Assembly: GCF_016595435.1 (NCBI RefSeq)
Contig: NZ_JAENIJ010000009.1
Coordinates: 1 to 64,000 of the forward strand
DNA from: Luteolibacter pohnpeiensis
GTDB lineage: Bacteria; Verrucomicrobiota; Verrucomicrobiia; Verrucomicrobiales; Akkermansiaceae
Length of the DNA: 64,000 nucleotides
Direction of reading: 5' to 3'
Positions 23,744-32,686 of the stretch are shown here, piece by piece. How positions within the stretch are numbered: position 1 is the stretch's first letter; every line of letters starts with the position of its first letter. The notes beneath the pieces were generated by a model. That model was not told where the DNA came from. It worked only from the letters and a program-made list of their open reading frames with translations, and made no database searches. Both the position numbers and the translations under genes were made by a program.

Positions 23744-26587
23744 TCAGTTCAGGGAGGTGTTGAATCGATAAAATTTCGCGGACCCACCCTCTTGAATGTA
23801 GACGTTCAAATCCCAGGACAAAGTCAGCCAGTTGGGGTCCGTCGTCGATTGAGTCGCGGTCGGGCTGGATTCGACCGGCTCCCATTCAATCAAATCATCG
23901 GATTGCTCCAGCACCACCGTCGACGTGCCGGATGCCAACTGCCGTGGGATCGCATGTTTCGCATGGAGAGTGCCGTGGTAAGTCATGAAGTATGAATCAT
24001 CCATCTCGACTTCGATCCATGGTGCCTCGCCCGGTTCCCCTCCAGTGTGGCCTGCATCTTCCGCGAGCTTCGGATTTCTGCCGGTCAGGTATTCCTGGAA
24101 ATTCGTCGCTCCATCGCCATCCGCATCTTGATTGGTAGCTTCAACTCCGTTAGCAGCGGCCCAATCTGAAAACGAAGGCCAGGCATCCATATCCGCCGAT
24201 TCGAAATAAGACACCGTGCCATCAATGGCCGACCCATGCACGAGATCCGCTTTCCCATCGCCGTTGAAATCGCCAGCCATCAATGCCGATGCGGCGCGAA
24301 CCTCGTTACTCAAAAGAAACGGCGGTTCAAATGATTGGGAGTGTTTTCTGGCGTAAACGATGAGCTGAGAATCGGTGATTGGCTCACCCATAACTTTGAG
24401 GCCAATTCCACCTGCTAGAACGAGATCATCCAAGCCGTCCGCATTGAAATCCGCGACGGCGGCTTTGCCGAAGAGGAGATCCAATTGCATATCTTCAGTC
24501 GGCCCGGTTCCGACATCTGGACAGATTTTCACCGTGCATGCGTTTTCCCCAGAGCTGCTATAACTGCGGTAAATCAAAACTAAATCAAGGGCGCCGCTGC
24601 CGTCAAAATTTCCGACTGCCACGGCAGCACCTGCATCCGCACTTTCGGGGCCGATGGGCTTGCTGGTGAATTCCCCGGTTCCGTCATTGCTGAATAATGC
24701 AGCGACGTTTCCGTAAATGGAGGGGAACTGGATGATGTCCAAATCCCCGTCGCCATCCATGTCACGCACAACATAGTTCTGTGGCTCCGCACCTGTGATT
24801 TGAGCTCTCTCTGATACCGAGCCGAATCCCGACGAATTGCTGAAAAGAAACGGGGCTGCAGCGATTTCGTGCTCTTCAATGCCAAACGTTTTCAATGCCA
24901 GGTCGGCAGTCGAGGGTTCCACGCCGGAACGCCAGATCAACATTCCATTACTGGATCTTGCATAAAGAACATCATCAATTCCATCGCCATCGAAATCACC
25001 CGCTCCCAAGAGGGCGGCAGGTCTCGATCCAAAGAAGGCTGTGCTCCGGCTATCGCCATAACTCTGGCCATCATTGGTGTATGGACGTCCGGCCATCAGG
25101 TAGGAATAATCAGCAACAAACGATACCGTCGAATACTCACTTGAGGTCATCCAAACCAACTCGTTATCGGTATTGCCGCGGAAATTTCCACCGAAGATCC
25201 CGATGCCAGGGAGACTCATGGTTGTGATGGTTTTACGCCCGGACACACCACTCAGATCATCCCACACCGACAGGCTCTTATCCTTCCCTCCCAGACTAGC
25301 GAGGGTCGGCTTTCCATCCATATTGAACATCGCAAAACTGCGAGCATCATGAAACGAGGTCACTTGCACCGGTATTGAAGGGATGGACCTACTCTCCGAG
25401 AAATCCACCCGCCACAAGGGGCCACCCCCAAGCGCCACGGTTTCTCCCAAGACGTTGTCGCATTTCAAACTTGAATCAATCAGCAGCGAATCCAGTCCCC
25501 CTGCATCGTTCTTGATGACACTTGCCCAATCCTCGACGGCTGGCCCGTTTTCCCACGATAAATATTGATCTTTTACTAACGAGCCAATTCTCCAGCCCAG
25601 CTTATAAGCATAGTTGCCACTGCAAATCAAAATGTCTTCTGCAGGATCGCTATCGAAATTTCCTACCACCACTCCGAGTTCAGTCGGCCTCTCAAAATAC
25701 GAAACCCCCAGATCGGATAAGCTAAAATCGTCAATCATACTCCACCCACCACCTGCTTGCCATTTCATGACCTCAATTTTGGGATTTAGTTCGTTTGTGA
25801 ATCTGAACCCTTGCATGCACAACAACTCAGCGCCCGCTTCACCGTCGATATCCGCAAAGATCGTTCTGTAACTCGATACACCTTCTGGATAATTTTGTAG
25901 CGTTACTACCGAACGGCCTTGCATCAGCGCGATCAGGTTCGAATTAACCGGCCAATCGAGATCGCCATCTCCATCAACATCGACGGGGAAACCCGCGCTG
26001 CCAGCAGCGTCTCCACCTTCAGCGATCACCACCACCCACTCGAAGGCACCGTTGCCATTACCATAACCAATCTCGGCGGAATGCGTTACGGTATCAAAGT
26101 TAACCACCTCAGTTTCCGGCCCCATCAACAAATCCAACACCCCGTCACCATCCATATCCACGATGAAATCGATCTGCCTCCCTTGAGGTAGATCCGTGAC
26201 CCAGTCATTCATGAAAACCATTTCCGCATCAGGGACACTTCGCCACCAGACGAGTCGGTTTTCATCCTGCATCACCAAATCCTTTCGTCCGTCTCGATCG
26301 ATGTCGGCTTTGAGCACAGAGCCGTGTGGAGAAATCAGCACACCCGGCAAAAACTTCCGGCCACTCGAGGCTCCAGACGCCGCATAACGTGGGCTGTACA
26401 TGAGCTGGTTGCGCTCCACACTGATCCCCGCCAATTCCTCAACCCCGTTGCCATCGGCATCAATCCAGACACTCGACGAGAAATTGGTCGATTCCGTGAG
26501 ATCCACCCGCGGCTTGAAACCCGCCGGTATTGCCTGGGCGAAAAATGGAAAAAGCGAAATCGCCGCTGCAATCAAAACCCGTTTCAT
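23744..26587 (-). CDS. Large secreted FG-GAP/VCBS repeat protein
   Basis: 947 residues with a signal (MKRVLIAAAISLFPFFAQA). It carries many calcium-binding blades of the form DxDGDGxxD or DFNGDGKADL: VWIDADGNGVEEL, ADIDRDGRKDLVM, VDMDGDGVLDLLM, VDVDGDGDLDWPV, GDFDGDGIDDVLY, RDMDGDGDLDIIQ, ADFNADGLDDLVL and GDFNGDGKADLVH. These suggest one or two integrin-like beta-propellers. The end has NQDADGDGATNFQEYLTGRN, a thrombospondin-type-3-like linker, and a beta-rich tail ending FYRFNTSLN. Extracellular; no enzyme motif. Probably adhesion or substrate capture, which is inferred from the fold. Confidence 0.85.
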   Translation of the reverse strand: MKRVLIAAAISLFPFFAQAIPAGFKPRVDLTESTNFSSSVWIDADGNGVEELAGISVERNQLMYSPRYAASGASSGRKFLPGVLISPHGSVLKADIDRDGRKDLVMQDENRLVWWRSVPDAEMVFMNDWVTDLPQGRQIDFIVDMDGDGVLDLLMGPETEVVNFDTVTHSAEIGYGNGNGAFEWVVVIAEGGDAAGSAGFPVDVDGDGDLDWPVNSNLIALMQGRSVVTLQNYPEGVSSYRTIFADIDGEAGAELLCMQGFRFTNELNPKIEVMKWQAGGGWSMIDDFSLSDLGVSYFERPTELGVVVGNFDSDPAEDILICSGNYAYKLGWRIGSLVKDQYLSWENGPAVEDWASVIKNDAGGLDSLLIDSSLKCDNVLGETVALGGGPLWRVDFSESRSIPSIPVQVTSFHDARSFAMFNMDGKPTLASLGGKDKSLSVWDDLSGVSGRKTITTMSLPGIGIFGGNFRGNTDNELVWMTSSEYSTVSFVADYSYLMAGRPYTNDGQSYGDSRSTAFFGSRPAALLGAGDFDGDGIDDVLYARSSNGMLIWRSGVEPSTADLALKTFGIEEHEIAAAPFLFSNSSGFGSVSERAQITGAEPQNYVVRDMDGDGDLDIIQFPSIYGNVAALFSNDGTGEFTSKPIGPESADAGAAVAVGNFDGSGALDLVLIYRSYSSSGENACTVKICPDVGTGPTEDMQLDLLFGKAAVADFNADGLDDLVLAGGIGLKVMGEPITDSQLIVYARKHSQSFEPPFLLSNEVRAASALMAGDFNGDGKADLVHGSAIDGTVSYFESADMDAWPSFSDWAAANGVEATNQDADGDGATNFQEYLTGRNPKLAEDAGHTGGEPGEAPWIEVEMDDSYFMTYHGTLHAKHAIPRQLASGTSTVVLEQSDDLIEWEPVESSPTATQSTTDPNWLTLSWDLNVYIQEGGSAKFYRFNTSLN

Positions 26588-26657
26588 TGCTCATCGTCCT
26601 GCCGAACTGAGCAACCGGACACAACAAAAAAATCGGAATATCGATTCAAACCAGAAT

Positions 26658-27890
26658 TCACTCCACTGCCCGCACTTTGCGAAATACCAGCAGGCTGCTC
26701 ACACTGACGGTAATCGCGATCCAGCCGAGCCAGTTGAAATGCAGCAGTTTTTCATCCGCCCCTTCGATCACCACCTTACCTCCCACAAATGCGGTGATCC
26801 CTATACCCAAGTCGCGCGAGCAGGAGATTAAGCTCATGTAAGCCCCGCGTTGCGACGTGGGAACCGCGAGCGAAACCGTGGCTTGCACCGGGATGAAGCG
26901 ACCGCTGGCAAAAATGAAAAACACCGCCGATAAAAGCAGCACCTCCGTCAGGCTCAGCGGGCCGGTGTTGGTGAGAAAGCAGATGATCGCCGATGCACAT
27001 GCAACCAGGATGGCGTAAATCTTTAGCTTGCCAAAGCGATCCGCCAAATGGCCAACGCGCGGGCCGGTAAAAATCGACACCCAACCACCCACGAGATAAA
27101 AGAGGAACAGATTCTTTTCATCCATGCCCACGTTGTGTTTCAGGTAGTACGAAAGATATGGAATCACGGTGAAGTGCCCGAAAATCGCCATGGTCATTAA
27201 AAGCATGCCCATCCAGGCATTTCCATTAGCCAACAGTGAGAAAAAGTCCGTCGGCTTGCCGGACAAAGCACTATTTTGATCCCGAAGGTGGCCACGAACC
27301 GGAGGCAGCACTTTCCACAGCATGATCCAAACGATGCCAGCAACAGTGGCGACCGTTAGGAAAGGCGCTTCCCACTTCCAGAGTTGAGCCAATTTCAGGC
27401 CGAAGGGAACGCCCAATGCAGCAGCGGCGGAAAACGCAGTCATGATGATGCCCATGCCACGCGCGCGGCGTTCCGGCGGCACAACATCCGCGACGATCGC
27501 CATCAAGGTCGCCCCGGAAACCCCGCCAAAGGCACCGCAAAGCGCCCGGGAGAGCATCAGCATCCCAACCGTGTGGGACAAACCGCAAGCCAGTGTTCCG
27601 AGGGCGAATCCGGCGTAGCAGAATAAAAGCAAATGCCGTCGATCAAAGCGGTCCAGAAACGGTGCGACCGAGAAGCCGACGATGCCGGCAGTCAGGGAAA
27701 ACGCGGAGATTAAATTGCCGAATTGTTCCGGGCTGATTCCCAGTTCGCGCATCAATTGCGGTCCCAGCGGCATCATCACCATGAAATCCATGATGTGGGT
27801 GAATTGGACGGCGGCCAGAAGGAGCAGAAGAAGTCGTTCAGACAGAAGGCGTGGTGGAGTTTCAACCGGGTTGGTTTCAAGGGAATCCAT
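26658..27890 (-). CDS. MFS transporter
   Basis: 410 residues and 12 predicted membrane helices, beginning with LLLLLLAAVQFTHIMDFMVM. The MFS loop 2-3 signature is FLDRFDRRHLLLFCYAGFAL, then MLSRALCGAFGGVSGATLMA and PPERRARGMGIIMTAFSAAA. Later helices include GWVSIFTGPRVGHLADRFGK and GAYMSLISCSRDLGIGITAF. The charge pattern resembles the arabinose/efflux AraJ-like branch, but the substrate cannot be told. A hairpin with a T-run lies in its leader (27997-28032). Confidence 0.85.
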   Translation of the reverse strand: MDSLETNPVETPPRLLSERLLLLLLAAVQFTHIMDFMVMMPLGPQLMRELGISPEQFGNLISAFSLTAGIVGFSVAPFLDRFDRRHLLLFCYAGFALGTLACGLSHTVGMLMLSRALCGAFGGVSGATLMAIVADVVPPERRARGMGIIMTAFSAAAALGVPFGLKLAQLWKWEAPFLTVATVAGIVWIMLWKVLPPVRGHLRDQNSALSGKPTDFFSLLANGNAWMGMLLMTMAIFGHFTVIPYLSYYLKHNVGMDEKNLFLFYLVGGWVSIFTGPRVGHLADRFGKLKIYAILVACASAIICFLTNTGPLSLTEVLLLSAVFFIFASGRFIPVQATVSLAVPTSQRGAYMSLISCSRDLGIGITAFVGGKVVIEGADEKLLHFNWLGWIAITVSVSSLLVFRKVRAVE

Positions 27891-28401
27891 GTGGGGCAGC
27901 GGGAAAGCGCGGGATTAGCTCGCACGAAACGATTGTTTGGCAAGCCCCATCCCTTTCCTGAGTCGAGTTGTCACCTCCGGTTCAAAAATCGTGGTAGAAA
28001 AAAGCGGTGACCCTCATCGAGAAGGCCACCGCCAGTTTTCTGAATCAAGTTTCCGATCAGGGTTCGGGCACTGACTCAACTCGATAGAAAGCTTTCTGCG
28101 GCGGCGCTGGGAAAGCACGCAGAGACTGGGAAAAGCGCGGCAAACATGGTTCACTCATCACCTGGCACAACGAACTGATTTTCATCGCTTTTCGGCACCA
28201 TATGGTTCATCAAAAGGGGCTTTTTTCATGACACGAGGTCTTTGAAGATCGAAGATGAGTCGAATTCCTCACACTGCTGAAGTGCCGCTTGGCCGACAAA
28301 CCTGACCTGAAATCGTGCGAATTTTCGAAAATCCGCGAACGCTTGCCTCACCCGAAACATGCAAAACGATCAGCAGCTCTAATTCCAATTCCACCGCTCT
28401 C
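27891..28401. other. Non-coding divergent region between MFS and sigma genes
   Basis: About 510 bases without a gene. It holds a hairpin with a T-run on the minus strand (27997-28032) and the similar words ACATGGTTCACTCATCA (28144) and CATATGGTTCATCA (28199). No riboswitch consensus is visible. An in-frame ATG at 28315 would extend the sigma gene, but the extra 29 residues are not family-like. Confidence 0.5.
27997..28032 (-). terminator. Hairpin with T-run in the MFS leader
   Basis: On the minus strand GCGGTGGCC (complement of 28024-28032) pairs, with one mismatch, with GGTCACCGC (complement of 28004-28012), followed by TTTTTT. It precedes the MFS start by about 105 bases, so it would terminate a leader transcript or antisense transcription from the sigma region. 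On the plus strand the T-run is only TTTT. Confidence 0.5.
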
Positions 28402-28953
28402 ATGTTTCCGCCGAGTGATCATCCCGAAGACTCGGCTACCGGCGATTTCGTATTTCAGTTGATCGATCTCCAACCGCAACTGCGCGCATTCATCGGGCAC
28501 CTCACCCCGGTGATCGATATCCGGGCGGATGTGCTGCAGGAGGTCAACCTTCTGCTCTGGCAAAAGCGATCCAGCTTTGAAGCGGGAACGAGTTTCCGCA
28601 ATTGGGCCTACACCTTCGCCCGATATGTGGTAATGAATTACCAGAAAAAGGCGAAACGCGACAAACGCCTGGTTTTTAGCGACGAACTGATGGAAGCGCT
28701 GGCGGAAGATTTCGAACGAGCTGATCCCCATTTCGAGGAGCGACTCACGGCATTGCGTCGCTGCTTGCTCAAAGTGCCGAAAAACGAGCGGCGCTTGCTG
28801 CTGGATCGGTATTCAGAACACGGCGCGGTCGAGCAAGAGGCACGCGCTATTGGCCGGAGTGCCGCCGCACTTCGGGGCATTCTTTTCCGGCTACGCATCG
28901 CGTTGCGGAAATGCGTGGAAAACGAACTACGGGATCAACCGTCTTCATCTTGA
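28402..28953 (+). CDS. Sigma-70 factor of the Rhodopirellula/Verrucomicrobium family
   Basis: 183 residues from ATG 28402. Region 2: FVFQLIDLQPQLRAFIGHLT, ADVLQEVNLLLWQKRSSFEA, TSFRNWAYTFARYVVMNYQK. Region 4: LTALRRCLLKVPKNERRLLL and a degenerate helix-turn-helix AVEQEARAIGRSAAALRGIL with FRLRIALRKCVE. This matches the PVC-specific short sigma family that is almost always followed by a FecR protein, as here. It probably controls surface or envelope genes. Confidence 0.9.
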   Translation: MFPPSDHPEDSATGDFVFQLIDLQPQLRAFIGHLTPVIDIRADVLQEVNLLLWQKRSSFEAGTSFRNWAYTFARYVVMNYQKKAKRDKRLVFSDELMEALAEDFERADPHFEERLTALRRCLLKVPKNERRLLLDRYSEHGAVEQEARAIGRSAAALRGILFRLRIALRKCVENELRDQPSSS

Positions 28954-30485
28954 ACCAGGATCAATTCGAAAGTCTGGCCCAACGGGCGGTCGAAGGCACG
29001 TGCAAGGAAGCAGAGCTCAAGCAGCTCGAAGCGGCCATGCTCGAATCCGAAGCGTATCGGCGGATCTACCTGGATTCTTTTTTGATCCACGAAATGTTGA
29101 TGATGGAAGCACCCAGTCTCGCGGATCTCGACGAGGTTGAACTCCCAGAAACCAATGTCCGTCTGGCAAAGGAGCACCGCCATCGCAAAGTCACCATCGG
29201 TCTGATGGCCGCGGCGGTGGTTTTGATCGCCGGCTTGATTTTTTACTTCGCGCGCCCACCGGTCGACCCACCCACCCTGGCCATCACGCCCGCTCCAGGG
29301 AGCAGCTTCACCACATTGGACGGGAGTGGAAACGCCACCAGCAGCACCAATCTCGACTCCGGCTCCCGGGTCGATCTGAGTGAAGGAACACTGGAGCTGC
29401 GTTTTTCCAGCGGTGTCACCGGATTTGTCCGCGGTCCGGCGCAATTCACCGTGCACCATCCGATGGAGGTGTTACTGGATGAAGGCAGCGCTCGGTTTCA
29501 AGTGCCGGAGGATGCTCACGGATTCAAGGTCATCACTCCTGAACTGGTGGCGATTGACCTGGGAACCGAGTTCGGAATTGTCCAGCGCCCTGGCCGCAAT
29601 CCACAGCTGCATGTTTTCAAGGGACGGGTCAAAATCGCCTCGAAAGAAGGTGCCGGAAATAGCGAAATCTTGAGTGCCGGCAACGCGGTGATGGCCACCA
29701 ATTCTGGAAATCTTGAGAAAATCCAGATCACGCCGGATCAGTTCTACCAACAACTTCCGAGCGATCTGCCATTCATTCATTTGTCCTTTGATGAAGGTCC
29801 GGGAGGCGCGTTGAAAGTCGATGGCAGCCATCCTGCCGCCGCATCCACCGTGGCCCTGCTGTATCCGGGAGGTCCGGGTTTGGTGGATGGCCCGATAGGA
29901 AAAGCAGCCCGCTTCAATGGCAAGGCAACCCCCGTCATGACCAATTGGGAAGGCGTGGAAGGCTTCGCCCCGCGAACGATTTGTGCGTGGATCAAGGCGG
30001 ACGCCAACAGGCCATGGAAACCCTATCAAACCATCGCCGGCTGGGGCGACCCCACCATTGGAAAAGCCGGCAAATGCGAACTCCTTCTTTATCAACCCAC
30101 TCCGTCCGCCTCCACGGTGCTGCGCCTTTCGTTTGACCAATATCTGTTCTCCGGCACCACCAATCTTGCCGATGGCAAATGGCATCATGTTGCCGGATCT
30201 TCAAAAGTTTCTGCAGACCAAAAACCCATCGTCCAAATCTACGTCGATGGTAAACCGGAAAAGCTCAACCCGCGATACTCCGCGGTGAAGCCGTACCGTA
30301 GCCGTGGCCCGCTCACCCTGACCCGTGACGAACGATCCATGCCACTGGTCATCGGCTACACCGACCGACCCCAAGCCGGACGGGCATTCCGGGGTGAAAT
30401 TGACGAGGTCTATGTGTTCGAAGCAGCACTTGGGCCAGAACGCATCGCGCAACTCGCCGCGCGCCTGCGAGGCCATGGAAAATGA
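28950..30485 (+). CDS. FecR-domain membrane regulator with LamG/concanavalin-like domain
   Basis: 511 residues if translation begins at TTG 28950, which overlaps the sigma stop as TTGA and indicates coupling. An ATG at 28911 lies within the sigma gene. Order: cytoplasmic helical part (QDQFESLAQRAVEGTCKEAE and YRRIYLDSFLIHEMLMME), one membrane helix (VTIGLMAAAVVLIAGLIFYF), a FecR domain (LSEGTLELRFSSGVTGFVRG, FKVITPELVAIDLGTEFGIV, LHVFKGRVKIAS), and a LamG domain (FAPRTICAWIKADANRPWKP, GKWHHVAGSSK, IVQIYVDGKPEK, FRGEIDEVYVFEAALGPERI). It senses or holds something outside the inner membrane and is expected to control the sigma factor. Confidence 0.88.
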   Translation: MNQDQFESLAQRAVEGTCKEAELKQLEAAMLESEAYRRIYLDSFLIHEMLMMEAPSLADLDEVELPETNVRLAKEHRHRKVTIGLMAAAVVLIAGLIFYFARPPVDPPTLAITPAPGSSFTTLDGSGNATSSTNLDSGSRVDLSEGTLELRFSSGVTGFVRGPAQFTVHHPMEVLLDEGSARFQVPEDAHGFKVITPELVAIDLGTEFGIVQRPGRNPQLHVFKGRVKIASKEGAGNSEILSAGNAVMATNSGNLEKIQITPDQFYQQLPSDLPFIHLSFDEGPGGALKVDGSHPAAASTVALLYPGGPGLVDGPIGKAARFNGKATPVMTNWEGVEGFAPRTICAWIKADANRPWKPYQTIAGWGDPTIGKAGKCELLLYQPTPSASTVLRLSFDQYLFSGTTNLADGKWHHVAGSSKVSADQKPIVQIYVDGKPEKLNPRYSAVKPYRSRGPLTLTRDERSMPLVIGYTDRPQAGRAFRGEIDEVYVFEAALGPERIAQLAARLRGHGK

Positions 30486-30568
30486 TGCTGTTTCACCTTT
30501 CTGAAGGTTTTTGAAAATTTTTTTAGCGAAAAGGTAACACCTTCATGTCCTGCCACACCAATCTGGAC

Positions 30569-31348
30569 ATGAAGCCCTACCTGAAAAACCTGATTTGTCT
30601 TTCCGCACTCCTGGGTGCAACATCGGCAGCGCACGCTGGCACCATCGTCCCTGACCTTGACGATTCCCTTGCCATCTACAGCCAGTCCACGGCAAACACC
30701 ACCACGACTGGGACAGTCACTCTTTCCCAAGGAGTTACTCTGGCCGCTCAATTTACTGCGAATGCATCCGATCTCCTCAACAGCACGACCGGAGCGGTCT
30801 CCGTCATCGAAATTGGCGGCACCACCAGCGGCACCGGTCTTTACATCATTGATGGATACCTCTGGTTGCTCGGAAGTAGCACCACCGCGACCACCGCTCC
30901 CTCATCGTCCTCAGACGTGGATGCTTCGGATAACTCGATCGGAGTTCAGCTCGGCGCCGTCACTGCGGGTGTGCAATCGACGATTTTCGCTTCACTCAAC
31001 ACCACGAACGGCACCCTGTTGATCAGCCAAGATTCGATCGTGACCACCTTTGCCCTTTCCGGCATCACTTCCAGCTGGAACTGGGCAGGCAACCGCACCG
31101 CCAGCTTCGGAATCGCCGACGCAACCGTGGTGAACGGAAACAACGGCTACCGCGGTGGCTTGGTGGACGCAGCCTCCAATCCACTATTCAACAGCAACAA
31201 CGCTTATTCTCTCACTGGCGATCTCACACTCGGCCAGGTTTTCAATACCGTCTCATCTGTGCCTGAACCAAGTGTTCCGGCACTCCTAGGTGCAGCAGTA
31301 ACAGGCTTCATGCTTTTCGGCCGCAATCGCCGCTCCCGTAACGCTTGA
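30569..31348 (+). CDS. PEP-CTERM exported protein
   Basis: 259 residues from ATG 30569 with signal MKPYLKNLICLSALLGATSA. It is low-complexity, rich in Thr, Ser and Ala, and beta-rich (TTTGTVTLSQGVTLAAQF, NGTLLISQDSIVTTFALSGI). The C-terminus is a PEP-CTERM sorting tag: SSVPEPSVPALLGAAVTGF then FGRNRRSRNA, cut by an exosortase before anchoring or release. It follows the FecR gene after 83 bases and may be a target of the sigma factor. Confidence 0.85.
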   Translation: MKPYLKNLICLSALLGATSAAHAGTIVPDLDDSLAIYSQSTANTTTTGTVTLSQGVTLAAQFTANASDLLNSTTGAVSVIEIGGTTSGTGLYIIDGYLWLLGSSTTATTAPSSSSDVDASDNSIGVQLGAVTAGVQSTIFASLNTTNGTLLISQDSIVTTFALSGITSSWNWAGNRTASFGIADATVVNGNNGYRGGLVDAASNPLFNSNNAYSLTGDLTLGQVFNTVSSVPEPSVPALLGAAVTGFMLFGRNRRSRNA

Positions 31349-31392
31349 TCGCCCTTCGTTCGCGCGAAGGACATCTCTCGTCTCATCATTCG

Positions 31393-31453
31393 CCACGCTG
31401 GCATCTCGTCCGGTCGGGAGCAGTCCCGCCACGAGTTACCAGCGTGGTTTTTT
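31393..31453. terminator. Nested three-level hairpin terminator between convergent genes
   Basis: Outer stem CCACGCTGG (31393-31401) with CCAGCGTGG (31439-31447), then TTTTTT. Inside it, CTCGT pairs with ACGAG, and innermost CGGGA pairs with TCCCG. It serves the PEP-CTERM gene and perhaps the convergent gene ending at 31483. Confidence 0.8.
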
Positions 31454-31482
31454 AATTTCGGCTAGAGCGATCCGATCCCAGA

Positions 31483-32529
31483 TCAGCTTTGTTGAACCGC
31501 CGCGACTTTTTTCGCCGCCTCTTTGCGGTCGTCCGCATCTCCATCCAGAGGATCATTCGCCGCCTGTTTATCCGGTTCATAGGAGAACTCCGCAAAGATC
31601 GGAAAATGATCAGAGCCCACATATGGCAATCGTTCCATCCGGCAGACCCGGAATTCACGTGACACAAACAAATGATCCAGCGGCCAGCGCATCCACCGGT
31701 GCTCCGCGTGAAACGTGCTGAAAAAGCCCCGCCCCATTCGTGGATCTAACAGAGAGCTGGTGCGCTGGAACAAGCGAGTCGTATGCGACCAAGCCACATC
31801 GTTCATGTCACCAAAGACGATGGAGGGGCCGGGATGATCCTTGACCCGCTTGCCTACCATCATCAGCTCCGCATCCCGATCGGTCGATGAGGTATCTTCA
31901 TCTGGAAATGGCGGCTTCGGATGCAGCGCGTGCATTTGCACATGAGTGCCATCGTCCAGCTCAACGGCAAAATGGATCGATGGAATATTTTTTCTTACCA
32001 AATACTCGACCTCCGCATTCTCTAACGGAATTCGCGAACGCAGCAACATCCCGTAAGTATCGTCCTGCGGCAGCTCCACCGCGTGTGGATAATCCCCGGC
32101 GACTTCCGCCAACTGATCGACCCACCACTGATCGGTTTCCAGTGCCACAAAAAGGTCTGGCTCGTAGGTTCGTAGTAGTTCAATCAGCTTTTCACTCTCA
32201 CGGTTAGACATCAGCACGTTCGAAACCATGACGCTGAGACGGGTTTTCCCATTCCCGGAAACGACGCGCTGCTTTGCCAGCCTGGTATATGGAAAAATCA
32301 CCAAGCCCAGCCGAACCAGAGCAAGGCCTAACAAAATCAGGATGGCACCGTGCCACCACAATCCTTGGAAATCGCAGATCAACATTCCCGCACCCGCAAA
32401 AATTCCAACCAAGGCCAGTTGCACCTGCGGGAAATCCCAGCTGCGAACGATCCAAATATCACTGCGAAGTCGTGGAACAAATGTTCCAGCGATCACCAAC
32501 AAGGCGAGAATTTGAAAAGCGAAGTCCAT
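31483..32529 (-). CDS. Membrane-anchored endonuclease/exonuclease/phosphatase family protein
   Basis: 348 residues. Three membrane helices in the first 85 residues (AFQILALLVIAGTFVPRL, VQLALVGIFAGAGMLICD, AILILLGLALVRLGLVIF) are followed by the EEP fold: VMVSNVLMSNRESEKL, YEPDLFVALETDQWW, VQMHALHPKPP, SIVFGDMNDVAWSHTTR with the catalytic DMN, PLDHLFVSREF and the final SDHFPIFAEFSY. The Glu in ALET, Asp-Asn in GDMND and Asp-His in GSDHFP complete the site. Length and membrane part match the periplasmic EEP proteins of unknown substrate (nuclease or phosphodiesterase). Confidence 0.88.
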   Translation of the reverse strand: MDFAFQILALLVIAGTFVPRLRSDIWIVRSWDFPQVQLALVGIFAGAGMLICDFQGLWWHGAILILLGLALVRLGLVIFPYTRLAKQRVVSGNGKTRLSVMVSNVLMSNRESEKLIELLRTYEPDLFVALETDQWWVDQLAEVAGDYPHAVELPQDDTYGMLLRSRIPLENAEVEYLVRKNIPSIHFAVELDDGTHVQMHALHPKPPFPDEDTSSTDRDAELMMVGKRVKDHPGPSIVFGDMNDVAWSHTTRLFQRTSSLLDPRMGRGFFSTFHAEHRWMRWPLDHLFVSREFRVCRMERLPYVGSDHFPIFAEFSYEPDKQAANDPLDGDADDRKEAAKKVAAVQQS

Positions 32530-32686
32530 GGGAATGATATGGCGCGGGGATGAACATCCGAGCTCGCGGAACTAAGATGCGGTCTGCACCTGCGTCTAGT
32601 CGAAATCTCGCCCCGCGCATTTCCCATGTTTGGCGCTGATTGGAGCCTCTTGACATCCATGGGCCAAATTCGCATGAACTCATAGT

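Noticed and set aside
27891..28401. Riboswitch in the MFS leader
   Set aside because: Cobalamin, TPP and SAM consensus blocks were looked for on both strands and not found; only the hairpin is supported.
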